Below are positions 17,467-25,600 of a stretch of 64,000 nucleotides of DNA, in pieces (the stretch's first letter is position 1; the number at the start of each line of letters is the position of its first letter). This stretch comes from Pseudogemmobacter bohemicus. GTDB taxonomy: Bacteria > Pseudomonadota > Alphaproteobacteria > Rhodobacterales > Rhodobacteraceae. Location of the stretch: positions 508,941 to 572,940 of the forward strand of contig NZ_QNHG01000002.1 in NCBI RefSeq assembly GCF_003290025.1. Reading direction: 5' to 3'. Below the pieces are notes generated by a model that saw only the letters and a list, made by a program, of their open reading frames with translations, made no database searches and had not been told where the DNA came from. The translations under genes were made by a program, and so were the position numbers.

Positions 17467-18547
17467 GGAAATCCTGCGCACTTTGCTGCGCTTTTGCCGG
17501 CCTGGCGGGTGGCGGTGGATCAGACCGCGCCGGGCCTGAACAGCTGGCTCGACGCAGAGTTCCCTGGCCTCAGTGCGCAGTTCGACGCCTATTGTGGTGA
17601 TCTGGCGCAATAGTGCCGCGACCGCAGTGAAACCATCCCCGACCATGCCCTGACCGAAGGCAGCCCGACTTATCTTACGCAAATAGCCCTGCTGATGACC
17701 CGTGAGCGCGGGGGCTGTGATGACAGGCGGCAGCGGATCCTGCTGCGCGCCGCCGCCATTGATCCGGCGGGATTTATGGCAAAGTCGGCGCTGGCCGGGC
17801 TTCCCGACAAAGCGGTTTGCGCCGGGGAGGCGCCGGAGTGCCTGACCGTTCGACAGCATCTCGACACCTCGGACGAACTGGTCGCGACGCTTGATGACCA
17901 TTTCCCGCTGACAAAGGAAGCCTGGCACCATGCGACCGACGAGGACCTGGACTGGCTGCGGCAACGGGCGACCAGGGCAGGCTCGGCCACCGCGCGTTTC
18001 TGGAGCGCAAATACGCTGATCAACGGGCCGAAGCTGCCGAGTGAGATGAAGGATGCGGACGCCGAATTCGCCACCCGCGCCACCATCGGCTTTCTCCTGT
18101 CGAAAGCATCGGCCGCCACGGATATGGCGACCCGCTGCACCGCCGCGACCAGGCTGTCGGAACTGTCCTCGACGGATCGCTATCATGGTACGCTTGACAC
18201 CGATGCGCTGACCGATCTCGGGCTGTTGCTCCTCGCCTGTTGCGGCGGGTTTGAGTCGGAAAGGCCTGACCTGGTCCTTTGGTTCCATTATCAGGACGAA
18301 GCAGTCACCCGGGCGATCCAGCGCCGGCTGGGCGTCACCCCCTATGGCCGTTTCGGCGCGCTCAGCTGGCAGGCGGCCGATACCATGGGGGAGATCCTGT
18401 TCGGGCATGCCCAGGTCCCCGCCGCCGATGGCTCGGTTGTGGAAACCGTCTATGTCTCAACCGCTCCCGATAAGGTCCAGGGCCGCGCTGCGCGGCTGGA
18501 TGGTGGAAGAGGCGCTGGAAAGGGCGCGCACCGCTTTCGGAATGTAG
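17452..18547 (+). pseudogene. Unrecognised gene broken by an in-frame TAG and a frameshift
   Basis: The plus strand reads as one protein from MDESHGNPAHFAALLP. An amber codon at 17611-17613 interrupts it, after which the same frame continues (CRDRSETIPDHALTEG... to VSTAPDKVQ at ~18480). The natural-looking C-terminus then moves to the next frame (GWMVEEALERARTAFGM, stop at 18547), so about one base has been gained or lost near 18480-18500. Total length would be ~364 residues. Composition is that of a normal soluble protein rich in Ala, Leu and acidic residues; I do not recognise the family. It lies between the IclR gene and the SDR operon and is divergent from the unknown gene at 16945-17466. 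Sequencing error is an alternative to decay, but two lesions make decay more likely. Confidence 0.5.
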
Positions 18548-18569
18548 CGGCCCCTTCCGTCTGCCCTGA

Positions 18570-19325
18570 TCAGCTGAGAACGATCCCGCCATCGACATTC
18601 AGCGTCTGGCCGGTGACAAAAGCGCTGTCATCCGAGCAGAAGAACGCCACCGGCCCCGCCACATCCTCGGGTGCGCCGATGCGGGCCATGGCGGTTTTCG
18701 CCTTCCAGGCATTGCTGATCGCCGGATCGTCCAGGTTCACCCGCCCCATATCGGTCAGGATGATGCCGGGGCAAATGCAATTCGCGGTGATGCCAAGCGG
18801 TCCGACCTCTTGCGCCAGCACGCGGGTAAAGCCCATGACGGCGGCTTTCGAGGCCGAGTAATGCGCCTGTTCCGGCGCGCCATGTTTGCCACCGATGGAC
18901 GAGATGTTGCAGATCCGCCCGTAACCCTGCGCCTTCATCACCGGCAGCAGCGCCTGGATGACAAGGAAGGTGCCCTTGGCATTCACATCCATCACGGAAT
19001 CCCAGTAATCCTCGGGGCAGTGTTCGACATCGGACGCCCGCAGGATGCCCGCATTGTTGACCACCGCATGAACGGTGCCAAGCCGCGCCACGGCATCCGC
19101 CACCATCGCCTGGACCTGCGCCTTGTCCGAGACATCGGCGTAAAGCTCCTCGACCCGGCGGCCCATGGCGCGTGCCTCATCCGCCGTTTCCTTCAGAGCC
19201 GCTCCCTGCGCCTCGATATCATTCAGCGCCAGGTCAAAGCCGCGCGCTGCGAGGCCAAGCGCAATCGCCCGCCCGATGCCCCGACTGGCGCCGGTGACCA
19301 GCGCGATCCTGCCATTTCCGCTCAT
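18570..19325 (-). CDS. SDR-family oxidoreductase (acetoacetyl-CoA reductase/FabG-like)
   Basis: This 251-residue classical short-chain dehydrogenase has the cofactor motif TGASRGIG, NNAG, the catalytic Tyr-Lys in HYSASKAAV and the FabG-like ending GQTLNVDGG. The start at 19325 (MSGNGRIALVTGASRG) is the natural one; the long open frame upstream overlaps the next gene. In acetoin and polyol operons such enzymes oxidise or reduce hydroxyl groups with NAD(P)H. It is the last gene of the ABC/acetoin-dehydrogenase/kinase operon. Substrate is unknown; a secondary alcohol of the imported compound is inferred. Confidence 0.88.
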   Translation of the reverse strand: MSGNGRIALVTGASRGIGRAIALGLAARGFDLALNDIEAQGAALKETADEARAMGRRVEELYADVSDKAQVQAMVADAVARLGTVHAVVNNAGILRASDVEHCPEDYWDSVMDVNAKGTFLVIQALLPVMKAQGYGRICNISSIGGKHGAPEQAHYSASKAAVMGFTRVLAQEVGPLGITANCICPGIILTDMGRVNLDDPAISNAWKAKTAMARIGAPEDVAGPVAFFCSDDSAFVTGQTLNVDGGIVLS

Positions 19326-19339
19326 ATCAATCTTCCCTG

Positions 19340-20089
19340 TCAGAGTGCGGTATAGCCGCCGTCCACGGTCAGGACGGTGCCGGTGATGTAGCTGGCGGCG
19401 TCGGAGGCAAGGAACGCCACCGCCAGCGCGATCTCGCGCGGGGTCGCCAGACGGCCCATCGGAATCCCGGCCAGCCAGGTGTTGAACCATTCGGGTTTTG
19501 ACCGTCCCAGTAGCGTCAGCTCCGTCGCGGTATAGCCCGGCGCCACCGCATTGACGCGAACCTTGCCCGCCCATTCGACGGCCAGAGACTTGGTGATCAT
19601 ATTCACCCCGGCCTTGGCGGCGTTATAGGCGATCTGCGGCTGCGGATGGACGACGATCTCGGCGGCCATCGAGGAGGTGTTGACCACCGCCCCCTTACCC
19701 GCCGCCACCATATGGCGGCCAAAGGCACGGGCGGTGTAGAAGACACCGTTCAGATCGACGTCGATGACCCGCTGCCAGTCGGCAATGTCGATCTCCAGCG
19801 CCGGGCCGTTCTGCACGATGCCGGCATTGTTGACGAGGATCATCGCCGGGCCATGCTCTGCCGCAAGCCGCGCCGCTGCGGCCTCGGCCGCCTCCGGATC
19901 GGTCACGTCGAGCGCCAGCGGAATCGCATCCAGCTCACTCGCCAGCGCATGGGCGGCATCGGGGTTGCGGTCGGCGATGACCACTTTCGCGCCCGCCTCG
20001 GCCAGCACCTCGGAAATCGCCCGGCCAATCCCCGCCGCGCCGCCGGTGACCACAGCCAGCCGGCCCGAGAGATCGAATTCGCGGATCAT
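19340..20089 (-). CDS. SDR-family oxidoreductase (polyol dehydrogenase-like)
   Basis: This 249-residue classical SDR has TGGAAGIG, LVNNAGIVQNGPA, a Ser in NTSSMAAE, the Tyr-Lys in AYNAAKAGVNMITKSLAVEWA and a C-terminal TVDGGYTAL. The acidic residue after the second beta strand (VVIADRNPD) predicts NAD rather than NADP. The start ATG overlaps the kinase stop as ATGA, so translation is probably coupled. Two SDRs side by side with a sugar kinase suggest sequential oxidation of a polyol or deoxy-polyol before cleavage. That is inference. Confidence 0.88.
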   Translation of the reverse strand: MIREFDLSGRLAVVTGGAAGIGRAISEVLAEAGAKVVIADRNPDAAHALASELDAIPLALDVTDPEAAEAAAARLAAEHGPAMILVNNAGIVQNGPALEIDIADWQRVIDVDLNGVFYTARAFGRHMVAAGKGAVVNTSSMAAEIVVHPQPQIAYNAAKAGVNMITKSLAVEWAGKVRVNAVAPGYTATELTLLGRSKPEWFNTWLAGIPMGRLATPREIALAVAFLASDAASYITGTVLTVDGGYTAL

Positions 20090-21576
20090 GCGAGTGCCCC
20101 TTTCAGCGCCGGATAAAGCGCCAGGTAATGTTGATAAAGTTCCGCATAGCGGGCGGTGTTCTTCGGATCCGGCTCGATGCTTTGGCCCGGGCGCACCATG
20201 GCGGCGATCCCCTCGTCAATCGAGGCAAACCGCCCCGCGCCATGCGCCGCCAGCACCGCCGATCCGGTCGAAGGCGCATCGGGCGAGGCCGGGATCCGGA
20301 CCGGCAGCCCGGCAGTATCGGCATGGATCTGCATCCACAGGCGCGAGGCTGTCGCGCCGCCGCCCACGGTAATCTCGGTTGAATTATAGCCGCCCGCTTT
20401 GAACGCATCGAGAATGGCGCGGGTGCCGAACCCGATCCCCTCCATGATGGCGCGGAAGACGTGATGCGGCTCATGCGCCAGCGTCAGCCCCACAATCGCG
20501 CCGCGCGACAGCGGGTCGGTATAGGGGGTGCGGTTGCCCTGGAAATGGTCCTGGACGATCAGCCCGTCAGCGCCGGGCTCCAGCGCTGCCGCCTTCTGGT
20601 TCAGCTCGGTCAGATCGAGATTGCCACCGCAGAACCGCCTGAGCCAGTTGATCACCGACCCGGTCGAGGTCTGGCCGCCCTCGACGATCCAGCGCCCCGG
20701 ATAGACGATATCGGGATAGGCGCCCCAGACGCCCGGCGCATGCAGCGGCGCCTCGGTCACCCCGAATTGCAGATGCGACGACCCGGTGATCAGCGCCAGC
20801 TGACCCGGCTGCGCGACGCCAAGCCCGATCATCCCGATCAGCGCATCGGCGCCGCCCTGCACCACTTTCACCGAGGTTTTCAGCCCAAGTGCATTGGCCG
20901 CCGCCACTGTCAGCGTGCCGACGACCTCGCCCGGAGCCACCACCCGGGAGGGCCATTTCTGCGCCAGATCCTCAAGCCCCAGCGAGGCGAGGATTCCCGT
21001 CGCCCAACCGCCATTGCGGCTGGAATAGTGCCATCTGAGCCCCGCATTATCGAGGCTGGCACAACGCTCGCCGGTCAGGCGCAGCACGAGGAAATCCTGG
21101 TATTCGCAGATCGTCGTCGCGGCGTCATAGACCGCGGGTTCATTGCGCTTCAGCCAGAGCGATTTGGGGATCATCCATTCGGCCGAGACCGGCCCCTGAC
21201 CGGCCCCGTTGATCGCCAGAGCCGCGTCGCCGGTGGCGAGAACCGCATCCGCCTCGGCATGGGCGCGCACATCCATCCACATCAAAGCGGGGCGCAGTGC
21301 GCGGCCATCGCGGTCCAGCGCCACCACGGTGCAGCAGGTGGTGGCAAAGCACATCGCCTCGACCTCGGCGGCGTCGATCCCGGCCTCGGCAATGGCGCCC
21401 GCCGTGGCGGAAACCAGCGCCGCCCACCAGTCTTCCGGATTCTGCTCGGCCCTTGCGCCGGGGGCGAAACGGGTCTCGTAAGCCACCGCCTTCTGGCCGA
21501 GGCACTTGCCCGAAAGATCGTAGATCCGCGCCCTGAGGCTTTCGGTGCCGCCATCGGCGGTCAGGTAATAGCCCAT
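20086..21576 (-). CDS. FGGY-family carbohydrate kinase (ribulokinase/LsrK-like)
   Basis: This 496-residue kinase has the phosphate-1 motif of the sugar-kinase ASKHA fold at its N-terminus (GYYLTADGGTESLRARIYDLSG). It also carries QNPEDWWAAL, the conserved acidic site MWMDVRAHAEAD, GGADALIGMIGLGV and the C-terminal adenosine motif EITVGGGATASRLWMQIHAD. A strong GGGGAGGAAAG ribosome site precedes the ATG at 21576, so the six residues upstream in the frame are not needed. FGGY kinases phosphorylate pentuloses, polyols or, in LsrK, the autoinducer AI-2. The operon also has a ribose-type ABC transporter and a SorC regulator, as in lsr operons, but LsrF and LsrG are absent. Confidence 0.88.
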   Translation of the reverse strand: MGYYLTADGGTESLRARIYDLSGKCLGQKAVAYETRFAPGARAEQNPEDWWAALVSATAGAIAEAGIDAAEVEAMCFATTCCTVVALDRDGRALRPALMWMDVRAHAEADAVLATGDAALAINGAGQGPVSAEWMIPKSLWLKRNEPAVYDAATTICEYQDFLVLRLTGERCASLDNAGLRWHYSSRNGGWATGILASLGLEDLAQKWPSRVVAPGEVVGTLTVAAANALGLKTSVKVVQGGADALIGMIGLGVAQPGQLALITGSSHLQFGVTEAPLHAPGVWGAYPDIVYPGRWIVEGGQTSTGSVINWLRRFCGGNLDLTELNQKAAALEPGADGLIVQDHFQGNRTPYTDPLSRGAIVGLTLAHEPHHVFRAIMEGIGFGTRAILDAFKAGGYNSTEITVGGGATASRLWMQIHADTAGLPVRIPASPDAPSTGSAVLAAHGAGRFASIDEGIAAMVRPGQSIEPDPKNTARYAELYQHYLALYPALKGALA

Positions 21577-21615
21577 CTTTCCTCCCCTTCGCACCGCTCC
21601 CCCGGTGCAATTCCC

Positions 21616-21951
21616 TCAGCTCAGCGCACGAAACGCGTCAAGCGCTTTTGCCGCGTACATGATCGCCGGGCCACCGCCCATTTCGACCGCAACCTCCAGC
21701 GCTTCGACCAGGGCGGCCTCGTCAGCGCCATGCTTTCGCGCGGCATCAAGGTGGTAAAGGATGCAATCCTCGCAGCCTTTCGCCACGGCAACCGCCACCG
21801 CCATCAGCTCTTTCTGCGCCGCCGAGAACTGGCCCGGCGTGGTGGCCTGACGGCTGATCGCGCCGAAGCCCTGCATCAGCGCGGGCGCGGTTTTGGCGAA
21901 GGCCCCAAGCCGGGCCTTTGCCGCCGCGAGTTTCTCTTTCGTCTCAGCCAT
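21616..21951 (-). CDS. AhpD-like carboxymuconolactone decarboxylase-family protein
   Basis: This 111-residue helical protein has the CMD/AhpD signature: a CxxC pair followed by His in KGCEDCILYHLDAARKHGADEAALVEALEVA. Proteins with this pair act as peroxidase-linked thiol oxidoreductases. AhpD works with dihydrolipoamide-bearing E2 partners in mycobacteria. Here it directly follows a lipoyl-domain E2 gene, so an interaction with its lipoyl groups is a reasonable inference. Its start overlaps the end of the E2 gene by 8 bases. A hydrolase-independent role is equally possible. Confidence 0.85.
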   Translation of the reverse strand: MAETKEKLAAAKARLGAFAKTAPALMQGFGAISRQATTPGQFSAAQKELMAVAVAVAKGCEDCILYHLDAARKHGADEAALVEALEVAVEMGGGPAIMYAAKALDAFRALS

Positions 21952-23536
21952 CGCGGCCCCCTTTCAGGATCAGATCGGCCACCTCACGCGGGGCATCCCA
22001 TTGCGGCATATGGCCGGTGGGCAGGAAATGCGCCGCGACCCGGCCGGGCAGGTTCAACGCATCACTGGCGGCAACGATCCGGTCTTCGATACCAAAGACA
22101 GCCGTGACCGGGATTTCACCCGCAAGCTGCGCAAGCGGGCGCAGAATGTCGATCCGCTGCCGGCCCGAAACGGTCGCAAGGCCCTGTGCCAGAGCGATCA
22201 GCCTGCCCTTCGCCATCTCACCCGCCATCTGCGCCAGCACTGCCTCTGACAGCGCGCCGCCATTCGGACCAAGAAGCCGCAAAAGATGCGAGACCTCGCC
22301 CGCAGTTCCGGCCCCGGCCATACCATGCACGAATTCCGCACCGATTTCCGGCCCGCAGCCCGCCGGGGTCAGCAGCACCAGCCGCGCGACCTTTGCGCCA
22401 AGCCGGCCGGCAGCGATCACCGCGACGGCGGCACCAAGGCTGTGGCCCACAAGCGTCAGCCGCCCCGGCAGCGTTCCGGCCAGCCGCGTCACCGCATCGG
22501 CCAGCGCGCCGCTGTCAGGCGCGGCGAGCGTGGTGGCGCCATGACCCGGCAGGTCCGGCACCACGGCAATGTGCCCCGCCCGCGCAATCGCCGCCGTCAG
22601 CTGCGCCCATGCCGAGCGTTCGCCGGCAAAGCCGTGGATCAGCAGGAAGGTCTCGCCGCCCTGGCCGGTCACGCTGTAAACCAGCCGGCCGCCGGGCAGG
22701 TCCAGACCCGCCTCACCGGCGGTGACGGCAAGGGTGACGGTGCCCGCCCTTTCAACATCGGCCCGTTCGATCCGGCCCCGGCGACCGGTGCCGGTCAGAG
22801 CCTCCAGCGCCAGGCCTTTTTGCCGCGCGAGGCGGCGGGCCAGCGGCGTTGCGCGCAGTTTCTCGCCCTCGGCCCGGGTCGTGACGGCAACCACAGGCGC
22901 GGCGGCAACCGGGATGGGCGCGGGCGTTTCCCCGCCGACAAAAGGCTCGACCTCGCCCTCGACCTCGGCGATGGGGGCACCGACCGGAAGCTTCTCGCCC
23001 GGCTGTGCCAGAGCCCGCAGCAGGCGGCCATCGTAAAGCGCCGGCACTTCGGCCACGGTCTTGTCGGTCTCGATCTCAAGGATCGCGTCGCCCCGGGCGT
23101 AAGTGGCACCCTCGGCCACCATCCAGCCGACGATCACCCCCTCCTCCATCGTCTCGCCCAGACGCGGCATGCGAAGGATCGACGGGCCAGCCGTCGCAGC
23201 GGGGAGGGCCGGCACTGGCCCGGTTTCGGGCGCATCGCCCGACAGCTCGGCCCATTCCGCCGCCACTGCAACCGTCGCGCGGGCGATGGGGCTGCCGACC
23301 GCAATCCGGTCGCCCGGGCCTGCCAGCGTCTCGTCGATCACCCCATCGCCAAGCGCGGGGAATTCCACCACGGTCTTATCGGTCTCCAGCTCAAGGATCG
23401 GCTGGCCGCGCCTGAAACGCTCGCCAGGCGCCACCATCCAGCCGACGATCAGCCCCTCTTCCATCGTCTCGCCGAGACGGGGCATCGTGAGGGTCAGGCC
23501 CGTCTCACTGAGGCCCGTCTTACTGAGGCCAGTCAT
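21944..23536 (-). CDS. acoC: Acetoin dehydrogenase E2-type protein: two lipoyl domains, E3-binding domain, alpha/beta hydrolase
   Basis: This 530-residue protein has two lipoyl domains in tandem (lipoyl Lys near 54 in ELETDKTVVEF and near 159 in EIETDKTVAEV). A peripheral-subunit binding domain follows (ATPLARRLARQKGLALEALTGTGRRGRI). The C-terminal part is an alpha/beta hydrolase (LLIHGFAGERSAW; nucleophile VGHSLGAAV; His near TGHMPQWD). AcoC proteins have this fused hydrolase in place of the usual acyltransferase catalytic domain, but most carry one lipoyl domain. Translation is coupled to E1beta by ATGA. The first 17 residues are a tandem repeat (TGLS units) and the second Met (MPRLGETME) could be the ancestral start. 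No E3 gene is nearby, so the housekeeping lipoamide dehydrogenase is presumably used. Confidence 0.87.
   Translation of the reverse strand: MTGLSKTGLSETGLTLTMPRLGETMEEGLIVGWMVAPGERFRRGQPILELETDKTVVEFPALGDGVIDETLAGPGDRIAVGSPIARATVAVAAEWAELSGDAPETGPVPALPAATAGPSILRMPRLGETMEEGVIVGWMVAEGATYARGDAILEIETDKTVAEVPALYDGRLLRALAQPGEKLPVGAPIAEVEGEVEPFVGGETPAPIPVAAAPVVAVTTRAEGEKLRATPLARRLARQKGLALEALTGTGRRGRIERADVERAGTVTLAVTAGEAGLDLPGGRLVYSVTGQGGETFLLIHGFAGERSAWAQLTAAIARAGHIAVVPDLPGHGATTLAAPDSGALADAVTRLAGTLPGRLTLVGHSLGAAVAVIAAGRLGAKVARLVLLTPAGCGPEIGAEFVHGMAGAGTAGEVSHLLRLLGPNGGALSEAVLAQMAGEMAKGRLIALAQGLATVSGRQRIDILRPLAQLAGEIPVTAVFGIEDRIVAASDALNLPGRVAAHFLPTGHMPQWDAPREVADLILKGGRDG
23492..23533. repeat. Three-copy ~15-bp tandem repeat at the 5' end of acoC
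   Basis: The unit ACTGAGGCCCGTCTT (as read on the plus strand) occurs about three times with small changes. On the coding strand it gives the N-terminal residues TGLSKTGLSETGL. The repeat lies between the ATGA start and the conserved lipoyl-domain Met. It looks like recent slippage that lengthened the N-terminus. Confidence 0.7.
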
Positions 23537-24525
23537 GCCGGCACCTTCCCGAGCATTTTCAGCCCGGTCTCATAGATCAGCTGTGCGCCCGGCACCGAAC
23601 CGGTTTCCAGCGCGGTTGAGACGGAGATCGGGATATCCTCACCCGCGACCCGCACAACCGGGTCTTCGAGATAGTCGAAGCATTCCTCGGTGATCCGGGC
23701 CGACAACTCGGCGGCGACACCGGCGGTCATCACGCCTTCGGACACCACCATCGCGCGGCCGATGCGGCTGACCGCCTCGCGGATCGGGTCGAAGTCCAGC
23801 GGGTTCAGGGTGCGCAGGTCGATCACCGTCGCCTCGATCCCCTGAGCCGCCAGTTTCTTCGCGGCCTCCAGCGCATAGTGCAGCTGGCGAGAATAGGTGA
23901 CGATCACCAGATCCTTGCCCTCGCGCCGCACGGCCGAGGTGCCCCAGGGCAGGGCGGGGGCGTCCAGATCGACCGTCTCCTTCATCGTATAGAGCGCCTT
24001 GTGCTCGATGAAGACGACCGGATCGGGCTTGGTCAGCGCCTGGCGCAACAGGTGGTAGGCATCGGCCACGGTCGCGGGCATGGCCAGACGCAGGCCGGGG
24101 GTGTGCATCACATAGGCCTCAAGGCTCTGGCTGTGCTGGGCTCCAGCCGAGCGACCGGTGCCGCCCTGTGTGCGCAGAACCATCGGCACACCGATCTGGC
24201 CGCCGAACATATAGCGGATCTTCGCGGCCTGGTTGCCCAGCTGGTCCATCGTCATGCCGATGAAATCGACATACATCAGTTCCGCCACCGGGCGCAGACC
24301 GGCCATCGCGGCGCCAACGGCGGCCCCGATGATCGCGGGTTCGGAAATCGGGGTGTCGATCACCCGCTCGCCGCCGAATTCCTTGATCAGATCCTTGGTC
24401 ACGGCATAGGCGCCGCCGTAACGGCCGACCTCTTCGCCCATGATCACCACATCGGGGTTTTCGCGCATCGCGTCGATCAGCGCCTGGCGCAGGGCGTCGC
24501 GGTAGGTAAGTTCCTGGAGTGCCAT
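23533..24525 (-). CDS. acoB: Acetoin/2-oxoacid dehydrogenase E1 beta subunit
   Basis: This 330-residue protein starts LTYRDALRQALIDAMRENPDVVIMGEEVGRYGGAYAVTKDL, the classic transketolase-like E1beta opening. It continues with DTPISEPAIIGAAVGAAMAGLRPVAELMYVDF and TQGGTGRSAGAQHSQSLEAY. It pairs with the adjacent E1alpha to form the thiamine-diphosphate decarboxylase/dehydrogenase unit. Pyruvate dehydrogenase beta subunits look similar. The E2 partner with a fused alpha/beta hydrolase indicates the acetoin dehydrogenase branch, which cleaves an alpha-hydroxyketone to acetyl-CoA and an aldehyde. Confidence 0.9.
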   Translation of the reverse strand: MALQELTYRDALRQALIDAMRENPDVVIMGEEVGRYGGAYAVTKDLIKEFGGERVIDTPISEPAIIGAAVGAAMAGLRPVAELMYVDFIGMTMDQLGNQAAKIRYMFGGQIGVPMVLRTQGGTGRSAGAQHSQSLEAYVMHTPGLRLAMPATVADAYHLLRQALTKPDPVVFIEHKALYTMKETVDLDAPALPWGTSAVRREGKDLVIVTYSRQLHYALEAAKKLAAQGIEATVIDLRTLNPLDFDPIREAVSRIGRAMVVSEGVMTAGVAAELSARITEECFDYLEDPVVRVAGEDIPISVSTALETGSVPGAQLIYETGLKMLGKVPA

Positions 24526-24537
24526 CGTATATTCTCC

Positions 24538-25584
24538 TCAGTCCCGGGCCAGAACGCGGTCGATGCGGGTGCGCACCGGCTCGGGCTCGGGCTCTTCGGG
24601 GGCATAGACATCGCGGAACATGGTCGAGAGCGGCGGCTCTTTCTGCGCGATGGTGAAGTCGATGGTCGCATCCATCTCGGCGCCGACCTCGGTTTCCAGC
24701 GCGGTCAGCTCGGCCTCGGTCGCAAGGCCGCGTTCCAGGAGAGCGGCGCGGGCGAAGGCGACCGGGTCCTTCTGGCGACCCTGTTCCTCTTCCGCCGGGT
24801 CGCGGTAGGGGGATTTGTCTTTGCGGGCATGGCCGTAGAAGCGGTAGCAGTCGATCATCAGGAAGGCGGGTTTGCCCTGGCGGACGCCCGCGACCAGGCG
24901 GTCGGCGGCTTCGGAAACCGCCTCGACATCCAGCCCGTCCACCCGTTCGCCCACCAGCCCGAAGGCCCGGGCGCGTTCGTGGATCTCCGGGTTGGCGGTG
25001 GCCTGGTCGATCCTTGTGCCCATGCCATACTGGTTGTTGATGCAGACGAAGAGGCAGGGCAGGCTCCAGAGGGCCGCCATGTTCATGCTCTCATACAGGA
25101 TGCCCTGGCCGGTGGCGCCGTCGCCGAAGAACGCGGCCGAGATCTTGCCGCTGCCATGGTGCCGCGCCGCAAGCCCCGCGCCGACCACTGCCGGGATGCC
25201 GCCGCCGACAATGGCGTTCGCACCCAGATGCCCCAGCCCCATATCGGCGATATGCATCGAGCCGCCTTTACCGTGGCAGTAGCCCGCCTCTTTACCGCCG
25301 ATTTCCGCCATCATCCGGTTCGGATCGGCGCCGCGGGCGAGAAAGATGCCGTGGCCGCGGTGATGGGTGGTGAAAGTGTCGCCCTCGACCATCGCGGCGC
25401 AGACACCGGCGGCGGCGCTTTCCTCGCCGATCGAAAGGTGCAGCATCGAGCCTGCCGACTGGCCGCGCACAAAGAGCTCGCCCACCCGTTCCTCAAAGGT
25501 GCGGATGCGCAGCATCATGCGGTAATGGCTGGTCAGATCCGTATTCGGCCTGGGCGCCGGCGTGTGAGCCACGGGCTTGGTCAT
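24538..25584 (-). CDS. acoA: Acetoin/2-oxoacid dehydrogenase E1 alpha subunit
   Basis: This 348-residue protein has the thiamine-diphosphate motif GDGATGQGILYESMNMAALW followed by CINNQYGMGTRI, the GDG-x(~28)-NN pattern. It also has HHRGHGIFLARGADPNRMMAEI with the active-site His pair and YRFYGHARKD. Length and order match AcoA or PdhA. It lies 12 bases upstream of E1beta. Its own start is close behind the ABC permease gene, so uptake and cleavage are on one transcript. Which alpha-hydroxyketone or 2-oxoacid it uses cannot be told from sequence. Confidence 0.9.
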   Translation of the reverse strand: MTKPVAHTPAPRPNTDLTSHYRMMLRIRTFEERVGELFVRGQSAGSMLHLSIGEESAAAGVCAAMVEGDTFTTHHRGHGIFLARGADPNRMMAEIGGKEAGYCHGKGGSMHIADMGLGHLGANAIVGGGIPAVVGAGLAARHHGSGKISAAFFGDGATGQGILYESMNMAALWSLPCLFVCINNQYGMGTRIDQATANPEIHERARAFGLVGERVDGLDVEAVSEAADRLVAGVRQGKPAFLMIDCYRFYGHARKDKSPYRDPAEEEQGRQKDPVAFARAALLERGLATEAELTALETEVGAEMDATIDFTIAQKEPPLSTMFRDVYAPEEPEPEPVRTRIDRVLARD

Positions 25585-25600
25585 CGCCTTATTCCAATCT

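Noticed and set aside
16945-18408. Long minus-strand open frame of 487 codons
   Set aside because: Only the part after the ATG at 17466 has natural composition. The upstream part is Arg/Gln/Gly-biased, typical of the antisense of the plus-strand gene.
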